Below, in pieces: positions 55,957 through 64,000 of a stretch of DNA of 64,000 bases; within the stretch, counting starts at the first letter, position 1, and every line of letters begins with the position of its first letter. The stretch covers positions 1 to 64,000 of the forward strand of contig WNNJ02003531.1 of the NCBI GenBank assembly GCA_012934845.2, in the 5' to 3' direction. Source of the DNA: Pomphorhynchus laevis. Its lineage: Eukaryota; Acanthocephala; Palaeacanthocephala; Echinorhynchida; Pomphorhynchidae. The translations under genes and the position numbers were made by a program. The notes under the pieces are model-generated. The model did no database searches. It was not told where the DNA came from and was given only the letters and a program-made list of their open reading frames with translations.

Positions 55957-56490
55957 TTAGTTTTTAAAATAAGGAAATGCAACACGAAACATTGCTTGAT
56001 CCATTCGTAGTCTTCTTTTAAAAGCACTAAGTGAACTGCATCCAACGGTGTCTGCATCAAGGTTGTTCCACAGCTCAACAATTCTTCTATCAAATTGCAT
56101 CGCGCCCAATTTCTGTACTCTGTTTCTTCGAATAGTTAAAGAATGACCGCGAAGAACATTTGAACAACGTAGTTGAACCCTACTCCGAAGAGGGTGATGA
56201 GGACGTTGGAATAAATGCCAAACAAGGCACATATCCATGTACCGACGGGTCCATGTGACGGTCTCAAGTCCTAATGATCTCAGTCTGTCTTCATAAGGCA
56301 GCGACGCCAACGTTGGTGCTAGCTTTGTTGCCCTGCGAAGTACCCTCTCTGATTTCTTATGTTCATGCACAGTACGTGGGTATACAACCGGAGCTGCATA
56401 TAAAAGTCTACTCAATACATGTGCTAAAATCAGAGGCCGAAGAGCAGTCGGATTAACGCGAACAAACGCGCGTCGAATCATACCTATCAT
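55957..56490 (-). pseudogene. ORF2 C-terminal part of the 56-60 kb LINE, other frame
   Basis: It reads MIGMIRRAFVRVNPTALRPL, then YAAPVVYPRTVHEHKKSERV and LRGHSLTIRRNRVQ. The thumb/C-terminal region matches the ends of the other CR1-like ORF2s (43.0-43.4 kb, 50.0-50.5 kb). It needs one frameshift to join the main frame, so ORF2 is interrupted once. Confidence 0.8.
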
Positions 56491-58921
56491 TTTATTGGAG
56501 TTGGCAAAGCTTGATCAGTGTGCTTTTTGGTTGATAAATTAGAGGTAACCCATACTCCTAAATCTTTGTAACTATCGACACTTTCCACAATACAGTCCTT
56601 ATATGTGTAACAAGCTGATGTTAGTTGCTTGCGAGCATTACCAATAATACGCATGTGTTTGCATTTCGAAACATTTATCACAAGCTTGTTTAACGCCGCC
56701 CACAACTCCAAATTATCTATGTCAGTTTGCAAATTATCAACATCCTCACTTGAATGAATGGGCCGCCATATTTTTAAGTCATCTGCATACAAACATGATC
56801 GAGAGCGAATGCACCCAGGCAAATCGTTAACATAAATGCTGAATAAAAGCGGACCCAAAACTGAACCTTGAGGTACTCCAATATGACATTCTCTAGACAC
56901 AGACAATGACCAATCGACAAGTACTCGAAAGCAACGATCACGAAGAAATTCTCTAATCCAATCAACTATTATGTTTGGGAGTCCAGTATTGACAAGTTTC
57001 TGAAGAAGTAGACCATGATCTACTCTATCAAAAGCTTTAGAAAAGTCGAAGAATATAATGTCTGTATCGATATAATGTGTCTTATTCGCTGTCCAATCAA
57101 GATGAGCATCAAGCAAATTTGAAACAGTTGAATAACCCTCCCGAAATCCGTGCTGATTAGGGACTAAAATTTTTCCTACACGAAAAAACTCAACCATGTA
57201 GCGATGCACAAACCTCTCCAACACTCTACAGCAAATGCAGGTAATGCTCACCGGCCTATAATTCTCGACGGAAGAGCGATCTCCCTTCTTGAAGTAGGGA
57301 AGAACAATTGACTGCTTCCACACATTAGGAAGAGATCTTTCCAAGATTGACTGGCGAAAAATTGCACAGAGAGGAACGCAAATTGAGCCTGCTAATCTGC
57401 GCAGATAAACAGAAGGTAGTAAGTCACAACCTCTTGAATTATTTGCTTTTAGACGGCGTAATTCGGAATAGACTTTAGCTGGTGTTATCAAATTGTCAAG
57501 GTCCAACTCAAGACACGTGTCAGAGTAAGTGTTCAGCACACTAGATTCCATACAAAAAGTTTGATGTTCATTTGCGGGCTCTACTGAAGTGCAATAGTGT
57601 GCCGCAAACTCTTCAGCTAGGTCATTCGCAGAAATGTCATAGAAGTAGTGACAAATCGAAGAATCAACAGCTCCCCTGCTTGATAGGTACTGAAAAAGGA
57701 CCTTTAAATCGTATTTACACTTGTTAGCTAATGCATTCTCAAATGCACACCGCTTCTTTCTCTTCAATGAATTGAATAAATTTCTTGCCTGTTTAAAAAC
57801 ATCATAACTACACTCCCCAACTTTGTAGCGATTGAAGATCAAATTACGAGTCCTCAATGCTGAACGTAACTCAGAATCGAACCAGGGAGAATCTTTTCGA
57901 CGTGTCCTGCTTCTAAGTGGAGAGAATAAAATAAGCAGCGACTCTAAGGTTCTCTGAAAGTAATTCCACGCGCCGTGTACTCCAACAACAGCGGGATCTG
58001 GCCAGGTAGCTGTTGAAAGTATTGACTTAATTGCACCTGTGTTGGTTTTGAAAGCATTAACCACTTGATTTTCACGCGGACCTCGAGTATCTTCTTGAAA
58101 CCTTAACCTAATGATCAATACGCAATGATCAGACATACCGATCGGGGCATCATAACGGATAGCGTTAATAATCTCACTGTTCGAAGATAAACATACATCT
58201 AATAGAGATCTACTGTCACTAGCAAAACGAGTGTAATTTTGAACATGCTGAGTTAAACCACAATAGATGATACACTCCAGAAGGTCATAGGAAGCATGGT
58301 CACAAGTAGGAAAAGCCGTATACGAATTCCAATCAACCGAAGGCATATTCAAGTCACCAAGTATTAAAACATTGGAGGTACCTTTAGAATAAAGTTCTAC
58401 TTCCCCAATCAGTTTATCTGTGGCGGCCAAGGGTGAACGATATACTACCCCCAGAACAAGCGGAGCGGTATGCATGAATTTTACCCGACACCACAAACTT
58501 TCGACTTTATTAGAAGAAGAAGTGCTAAGAATAGTTACTTTCACATCGTTGCTCACATAAAGAATAACACCTCCACCTCTTCCACTTTTACGATCACTGC
58601 GGAAAACCAGATAACCAGGGATGTAGACTTCATTATCAATAATATCACTATATAGCCATGATTCTGTGATAGCGTGTAATTTAGGACGAATTAACTGAAC
58701 TCTATATCTCAGTTCATCTATCTTCGATATAAGACTGCGAACATTACCATGGAGTATTTCACAATGCCCCAACATACCTCTGGGAGTATTCCTATCACCC
58801 CTTACACATCCAAATAACCCGGACGCTAAACCATTTAGACTCTGATAGGCAGAGTAGACGAGCCCGTTTCGATTACAGAATGCACGCGAGGCGACATGAC
58901 TAGTGGGCTCCAACTCAGCCA
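56487..58921 (-). CDS. ORF2 (APE and RT) of the 56-60 kb CR1-like LINE
   Basis: An open frame of about 810 codons, in the -1 frame relative to ORF1. It has no ATG near its start; the first Met codon is at 58,775, just before the APE domain. APE boxes: LHGNVRSLISKIDELRYRVQ, ITESWLYSD, LILGDLNMPSVDWNSY, SLLDVCLSSN and MSDHCVLII. RT boxes: YFKKGDRSSVENYRPVSITC, IIFFDFSKAFDRVDHGLLL, IGVPQGSVLGPLLFSIYVN and CLYADDLKIWR. All catalytic residues seen are intact. The frame ends early by a frameshift near 56,490; the last 177 codons continue separately. Confidence 0.85.
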
Positions 58922-60298
58922 AGTGCGTCGCTTCACAATCTGAAAATTTTTCACATAGAGATTTGTTTCTCCTTTAGCAACACGAGATGATAGTTCTTTT
59001 TTAACCTTCGATAATTTTTTTCGTTCTGATACATCAAGATCTTTCAGCAGTCGAATATTAGACCCTTTGAGACGGAACGAGTTTCTTAACATTAAGGTAG
59101 CATGAAGTTGGTTATGGAAGACAGCTTTGAGTAGTCGGGGTTTATTATTTAAAGCATTACGCTTACCTAGACGGAAAAGAGCGATAAGTTTAACTTTTTG
59201 GACTGTCTCAATGTCACAGGAGCCAAGTACATGTGCCAGAATAGACCTCAAACTCTGAATGTCGTCATTCAGTCGTGCTTGCGCATTCTCGAAGATAGAC
59301 TCGGGCACATTAGCTAGAATAACTGAGCAACCTCTATTATATATCCGCTTATTTGAGATCACCCTATCGAGACCATCACAGGACACAGCAGATTGTGTAT
59401 CTGTACATGCACGTAAGCTGGGTATTTGAGTATCCGTTTTAACAATATTCCGCAAGCTAGATAAGTCTGTCTGGGTATGTGAATCATGAGACTCTAAAGA
59501 ACTTGATGGTGACATCAAGGTGACGTGTGCGTTGCCCGAGGAAACGCACTGACCATCTTTGTTTGAGATATTACGAAATGTCGCATTGTGAGCATTCGGC
59601 ATCTTCGGTGTATCACTTTGTGAAATCGCTTCATCAGACAGAATATATTTCGAGACTTCGTCATACGGTCTTGACACTGAATTTGGAGTTGAATAGGAAG
59701 AACGCAAATATCCCCGCTTCCAAATACGGGATGCTACAGGTCCATTGCTGCCTACATAAGCTCCAGTTGTCCGAGTTCGGTTGTCAATATGTAAAGAAAG
59801 ATCGGCAGAAGGACGATCAACGACAACGCATGTAGTCATATCGTTCGTAGTCCGTGATACTTTAGGGACTGTATTATCAGCAATTTGTTGCAATTTGCGA
59901 TCGCTTGTATTCTCATCAAGGGGAATAACGCAGGCAGTCGTATCATCACCAACCCGCGCATCCACAGGAACTACATTTTTAAAAGGATGTTGAGCTTTGG
60001 AAGAGGATATTTTATCGTCCATGAGAACGGTTCGACTTAGAGATTGGTTATGTGCTTCTTCAAATTCGACCAAACGTCTTCTCAAAATATTAAGCTCCTT
60101 CACAGCACAAAAGCCACATAAATAAGCATCATCGGAATTTTTTTTTAACTTGCTCATACAAATAGTGGTCCAGGTGTCACACAAATCGTTCGAACACTGG
60201 ACTTGGACAGATGTACACTCATCAATTATGCTTGCGTTTAGAGATACGGTGTTTACATTTGACTTCTTAGCTTTAAGCTTCGATGTTTTTCGTGTCAT
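58835..60298 (-). CDS. ORF1 protein of the 56-60 kb CR1-like LINE
   Basis: 487 codons from ATG (MTRKTSKLKAKKSNVN). The N-terminal module is VQVQCSNDLCDTWTTICMSK plus YLCGFCAVKELN, followed by a coiled-coil-like NILRRRLVEFEEA. A long Ser/Thr-rich middle follows. The C-terminal conserved block is LIALFRLGKRNALNNKPRLL, FRLKGSNIRLLKDLDVSERK and GETNLYVKNFQIVKR. The same three-part layout occurs in the 50-54 kb element. It would be a nucleic-acid-binding chaperone of the LINE RNP. The frame is unbroken. Its end overlaps the ORF2 frame by 88 bases. Confidence 0.85.
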   Translation of the reverse strand: MTRKTSKLKAKKSNVNTVSLNASIIDECTSVQVQCSNDLCDTWTTICMSKLKKNSDDAYLCGFCAVKELNILRRRLVEFEEAHNQSLSRTVLMDDKISSSKAQHPFKNVVPVDARVGDDTTACVIPLDENTSDRKLQQIADNTVPKVSRTTNDMTTCVVVDRPSADLSLHIDNRTRTTGAYVGSNGPVASRIWKRGYLRSSYSTPNSVSRPYDEVSKYILSDEAISQSDTPKMPNAHNATFRNISNKDGQCVSSGNAHVTLMSPSSSLESHDSHTQTDLSSLRNIVKTDTQIPSLRACTDTQSAVSCDGLDRVISNKRIYNRGCSVILANVPESIFENAQARLNDDIQSLRSILAHVLGSCDIETVQKVKLIALFRLGKRNALNNKPRLLKAVFHNQLHATLMLRNSFRLKGSNIRLLKDLDVSERKKLSKVKKELSSRVAKGETNLYVKNFQIVKRRTWLSWSPLVMSPRVHSVIETGSSTLPIRV

Positions 60299-60441
60299 TA
60301 TGTGTTTTGTTCCGCTGGCAAGTTGTTTTGTAAATGTATGTTTATATATTGTGTGTTTAAGCTGTTTAAATTTTTTGTTCTAGTTGTTCTTTTTGTTTAA
60401 GTTGTTTAGAAATTATCTTGAACACTTATAACTTTTTCTTG

Positions 60442-60520
60442 ATAATCGTTCTTCTATAATCGTTCTTCTATAATCGTTCTTCTATAATCGTTCTTCTATA
60501 ATCGTTCTTTGTAATTTGTG
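60442..60520 (-). repeat. 14-bp tandem array in the CR1-like LINE 5'-UTR
   Basis: On the minus strand about five copies of CGATTATAGAAGAA stand in a row just upstream of ORF1. The core is close to the 17-bp repeat (CGATTACAAGATAAATT) in the RLE-type LINE. Confidence 0.85.
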
Positions 60521-60563
60521 TATGTTATTTTATTGTAATTTGCTAGAACAGTTATAAATTTTC

Positions 60564-60756
60564 TATTGGCCGATAATTTTGAGGATTTACCTTATCCCCC
60601 TTTTTGAAAACTGGAATGACTAATGCTCTCTTCCACATATCTGGGATTATGTCAGTTCTCAAGGACCAATAGTAAATATCAAAAAGCGGAAGATATATAT
60701 TCGATGCAACTTTGCGTAATAATATACTAGGAATACCATCAGGAGATGAAAAAAAA
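60564..60756 (-). mobile_element. Old LINE, RT first part
   Basis: It reads SPDGIPSILLRKVASNIYLP, then DMWKRALVIPVFKKGDKVN and NYRPI, where the younger LINE begins. It is 5'-truncated at the dispersed repeat. Confidence 0.75.
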
Positions 60757-61087
60757 TATGGGTTATCATATAGATTTTTTAGGAAAAAATATTTTTAAGT
60801 TCAAAAAATTGAACATTTTCTCTGAAGCGTAATATACGTCGTATCGAGCTAAAACTTATATGTGATGTAGATACATAATGTGCTATCAATGTGTGATAAT
60901 TTTTAAGTAATCCGAACACTTACTTGAAAAACTATTTAAATTTTAATTAAAAAAAATTAATTTCAAACTTTACCTACACTATGCTGCAAAAAAGATGTTT
61001 TTTAAATGTCTAAAAAAGGTCTTTCGTTTTTTATAATTTTTTTATTGCCTAGTTGTTTCCGCCTTTGGAAATGTTGCCTAGGTCTGA
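60757..61087 (-). repeat. Dispersed repeat, copy 2
   Basis: Inverted copy of 48,680-49,033. Its inner edge abuts an old LINE fragment near the codons for PDGIP. Confidence 0.65.
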
Positions 61088-61359
61088 ATATTCATAGTGG
61101 AATTTAATATTCTACGAAATATACCATTGAGATCTGCTAGATAAGTTGTTTGGATAATAAAATTTTATCAACAAGTCATATAGGAGCAAGTGTGGCTGTT
61201 TTTAATTAATGCCTTCACCTAAATGCTAACATTCCCAAATCTTGCTTACAATCAAGCAGTAACATTTTTATATTTACGTTTATTTTATGAAGGTAGAGTA
61301 AAGTTATTTTATTCTACTTTTCATAAAATACCCCACTTACCACGAGGATCCGGCCACTT

Positions 61360-61670
61360 TTTTCTGTCAAATTACATTCAGCGACACTCGCCCCACTTTG
61401 CTATCGCTGCCTTCCCGTTATCCCATCTTACTCTACGTTCCCAATTACTCCAACAACTACGGTCTCCGATCCTTCCTCGTTGCCGCCTCACTCGCCTGGA
61501 ATCGATCCCTCTCGACGTCCACCGCGCTCCCTCCTTTATCATGTTCAAACACCTCCTCCGTTCACACCTTCTCGACACCTGATTTACAGTTTTGTTTTGC
61601 TGTGGTCATGTAAGCGTGCGCTGGCACGCATTTGCCACGTTAAAATAAATCCTTTTTATAATAAAAATGA
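61360..61670 (+). mobile_element. LINE 3'-end fragment (L2/CR1-like)
   Basis: It reads YVPNYSNNYGLRSFLVAASL, AWNRS, then FIMFKHLLRSHLLDT, the ORF2 C-terminus, with an AATAAA-rich tail. It is richer in GC than its surroundings. It is related to the fragment at 22.2-22.8 kb. Confidence 0.65.
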
Positions 61671-61699
61671 GCTTTATGTAAACGTCTCAAATCGAAGTT

Positions 61700-62989
61700 C
61701 TTAATATTCGTAAATACGACTTTATTGTAATGAATTTCGTTAAATTAGCCATGGGTACCCGTACTTAGTGTCATGCATGTTTGGTTATCTTCCCTCGTAG
61801 GTGCAATGCATTTTTTCACCAATGCATATTCCATCTTTATTATGGTCTGTTCACATTTTAAGTTTAAGTAATTTTAGTGAACGTTTCATATATTGAAAAT
61901 ATGCGATGCTATTTGGTGAACGAGCTGTAGCTATCCCTAAACCTTTAAATCCGCTTATTTAAGTTTTATCTCGTCTACATCCTTGATGAGTATATATTGC
62001 TAAGTTCATATCGTACAGTTCAAAAGATGCGGCGTTCTAAACAGCAGCTAAGATTCTTGTTTTACATACTACTGGCATCAGTATGCTAAGCATTTAGGTT
62101 TGAGATCTTCGCGGAAAGAAAGAGCTACAGTGTACCGCAGTCCAGTGTTATCCCTCCTCCTCTATTTAGTATATGAGTGATTTTTCAGGAAACAACTCTA
62201 GTTCCTTATGTATTAATAATGCGTTTATCTGGCTATCATTACAATTGCAAGCTCTCAAGGTAATAGTTCCTTATTATGCGTTTATCTAGTGATCATTATC
62301 ATTGCAAGCTCTCACGCTAATTCGAACAAAGTTGTGAAAATCGAAGTGAAAAAATCTGCAACGATGGCGTAATTGTAACTTTAATTCGTCCCAATTTGGC
62401 CAAGTCTAAAATAATTTTATTTTTCGTTAATGTCGTCTAATACACAAACTTTGTAATTCTGATCTGACGAGAATAAACGATTTAAAAATCTCAGATTTAA
62501 CATTTCAATCTAATCTTTTTCGGAGAATTCATAATAACTTCAAGAAAGCGAACGCAGCTCGTTTGGTTTTTCTTTAATTAAAGAGATAAGGTGCTTATCA
62601 TGAGCAATCAGTTTCTTTTTCACAATTCATTACGAGAGTGAAATGATTGAGATGATTGAGTAATGATCATTCACTGATAAGTTCAAATAATGTGAATGCG
62701 AATTGCCAACATTTGATTTAATTGATGAATATTTCCAGAAAAAAAAACAAGCATTCTTCAAACGTTTACTAATGGAAAACAGCGGGAGACATAGATGATA
62801 TAGATAATATGGAGGGTAGCAAGCAATATAAGGAAAGGTTATGAGTGGAAGGATCGGGGAGGTTGGTTGAGGTGATTTTGATTGATGGATATAGGTTATT
62901 GAGAAACGATACAGGAGGGACGGGACGGGGGTGTCGCAGAGTGAAGAAGACATGGGATGAAAAGTGTATATGGTGGCATGATTAGTGTG
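61700..62989. other. No gene recognised
   Basis: It contains a local duplication (AGTTCCTTATTATGCGTTTATCT-like, about 62,205 and 62,265; GCAAGCTCTCA in both). A 107-codon minus-strand frame (62,953-62,630) has low-complexity Ser/Pro/Tyr composition and no recognised domain. Confidence 0.4.
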
Positions 62990-63330
62990 TGCAGAAAGGG
63001 CATCGTAAACGACGGAGATTGTTTGAATGGACTTGCTGGAGGTCGATATGTGCTAAGGGGAAGGGTTTTGGATTAGTTTGTTTGCATAAAATTCACATAG
63101 GAAGTCTTTTTCATACTTACTGTTGTCGCAGGCGATTGTTGTCCAGACGCTGCAGTCGTGTGTCGATCACTGTACTTGCAGTTGAACATAGTTGGTGTTG
63201 GTCGTAGCTGTTTTCTTATGTCCTACAATTAACGTCCTTGTGTGTTTAAGCTGTTAAATTTGCTACTGCAACTGGTTAAATTAATCTGCAACTGATTAAA
63301 TTGATTAAGTTGTTATTTATAATCAAGAAT
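62990..63330 (-). mobile_element. 5' fragment of a fifth CR1-like LINE (ORF1 zinc finger)
   Basis: The minus strand reads VQLQVQ, a stop, then STHDCSVWTTIACDNSKYEK and DFLCEFYANKLIQ. This matches the PHD-like half finger of the 60 kb ORF1 (CSNDLCDTWTTIC...YLCGFCAVKEL), with one Cys lost in FCEFY. Upstream, GTGTGTTTAAGCTGTT matches the 5'-UTR at 60.35 kb. The rest of the element was not recognised below 62,990. Confidence 0.5.
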
Positions 63331-63887
63331 TTTTTAAGCGGTCTTACTAATCAGTTTACTAATCAATCATATTTGTGTCACACCAGTAATCATTTATACT
63401 CAAATGCACTTCGATCAAAACAACGGCTATCTTCTCTGTAAACTCTTGGCTTATGAACATTTAGTTATCCGTCATTTAGTTGTTTGATAAATAAGTGATC
63501 TTGAATATGTTTAATATTATTATCAAAGATCAAAATAAAATATTTATTTCAACGTTCTTTTGAATTTTAATTGCAAGCCGTGTTCACTAGGTTTATTATG
63601 TGTTTATTGTCATTTATATCTTTGAGCCATTTTAAAAATTAAAAAAAAATATGCTAAAATATTTAAAATCAATATTTATTAATAGAGATTAAAAATCGTA
63701 TACTAATTTGTGGGATCATATTTGCTTATGCCAATAATCTACTTTGAATAAATCTCTGCATTTATGCTGAATTTTGATATTCGTAGTTGGTGGTATTCAT
63801 ATTTAGTTGTAGACGAATTAATTTTAAAAACAAAATTGTAATAACAATCTAGTTGATTAAACCTTTACAGATTTAAAAAAACGAATC

Positions 63888-64000
63888 ATGCCAAGGCGAT
63901 CCGCTGGAGGTAGTAGACGTTCCGCAAGTCCCAACCCTATCTTCGTACAAAAACGCAGTCAGTATGGGCAAGCCAAGCAACCAGCAAAAACTAACTCTAC
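63888..64000 (+). CDS. Start of an Arg/Ser-rich ORF, cut by the window edge
   Basis: An ATG opens 37 codons to the edge: MPRRSAGGSRRSASPNPIF, then more basic, Gln- and Lys-rich residues. A TTTACAG acceptor-like sequence lies 18 bases upstream. A MPR-x-S/R-rich start is typical of CHCHD2/CHCHD10 mitochondrial twin-CX9C proteins, and the rest could be a mitochondrial presequence. The diagnostic Cys pairs would be off the window, so a LINE ORF or another basic protein is equally possible. Confidence 0.3.
   Translation, partial: MPRRSAGGSRRSASPNPIFVQKRSQYGQAKQPAKTNS

Larger units (their letters stand above)
55874..60563 (-). mobile_element. Near-complete CR1-like LINE nested in the old LINE
   Basis: 4.7 kb with a 5'-UTR holding a 14-bp tandem array, ORF1 (487 codons), ORF2 in two blocks with one frameshift near 56,490, a 3'-UTR and an ATA-repeat tail (55,895-55,874). 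It lies precisely between the codons for NYRPI and SLTCI of the host LINE. Any target-site duplication is no longer than about 3 bases or is hidden in the tail. Confidence 0.9.

Noticed and set aside
62630-62953. 107-codon minus-strand ORF
   Set aside because: Low-complexity Ser/Pro/Tyr composition with no match to the LINE ORFs nearby.
1-64000. Bacterial features, CRISPR arrays, complete LTR retrotransposons or Polintons
   Set aside because: Spliced exons and eukaryotic repeats show this is a eukaryotic chromosome. The tandem arrays are contiguous units without spacers. No capsid, protease or integrase frames or long terminal repeats of that kind were recognised.

Overview
This is AT-rich eukaryotic DNA with AT microsatellites, canonical GT-AG introns and a dense load of transposable elements. 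It carries APE-type LINEs of CR1-like and I/Jockey-like kinds, L2/CR1-like and RTE-like LINE fragments, a LINE with a restriction-like endonuclease, Penelope-like elements, a Merlin DNA transposon, tRNA-derived SINEs and a hairpin MITE. That mix, together with animal-type host exons, points to an invertebrate metazoan. A flatworm or a cnidarian would fit; the sequence alone does not decide.

Region 1 (about 0.15-32 kb, minus strand) is the body of one large host gene. At least fourteen small exons were found, thirteen of them with good splice sites. The phases agree inside the runs L-K-J-I, G-F and D-E-C-C2-A-B. Their order and sequence resemble TMEM131, the PapD/ASH-like transmembrane protein of collagen secretion, although I recognised this by eye only. 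The introns hold two I/Jockey-like LINE copies (9.1-12.4 kb minus; 18.0-21.5 kb plus), LINE fragments, two SINE families and Penelope terminal repeats. A lone KH-domain exon resembling KH2 of hnRNP K lies on the opposite strand (21.8 kb). Exons at both ends of the gene are missing: the cytoplasmic part runs off the left edge and the signal-peptide end was not found.

Region 2 (about 32.3-39 kb) is a minus-strand Penelope-like element split by a plus-strand LINE. That LINE has one unbroken 1,007-codon ORF (Cys-rich N-terminus, RT, C-terminal restriction-like nuclease), an A-rich tail and an 11-12 bp target-site duplication.

Region 3 (about 41-47.8 kb) has an RTE-like 3' fragment, a 5'-truncated CR1-like LINE on plus and a decayed full-length CR1-like LINE on minus, the last two tail to tail.

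Region 4 (about 48-61 kb) is a nested pile on the minus strand. An old LINE is split inside its RT domain by a near-complete CR1-like LINE (55.9-60.6 kb). Next to it a Merlin transposase gene is split by a second CR1-like LINE (49.9-54.2 kb). The first CR1 LINE and the restriction-like-endonuclease LINE share a 5'-UTR pattern of an A-rich leader followed by short tandem repeats. The second shares only the leader.

Region 5 (61-64 kb) has LINE scraps, a fifth ORF1 zinc-finger remnant and, at the right edge, the start of a plus-strand ORF rich in Arg and Ser.
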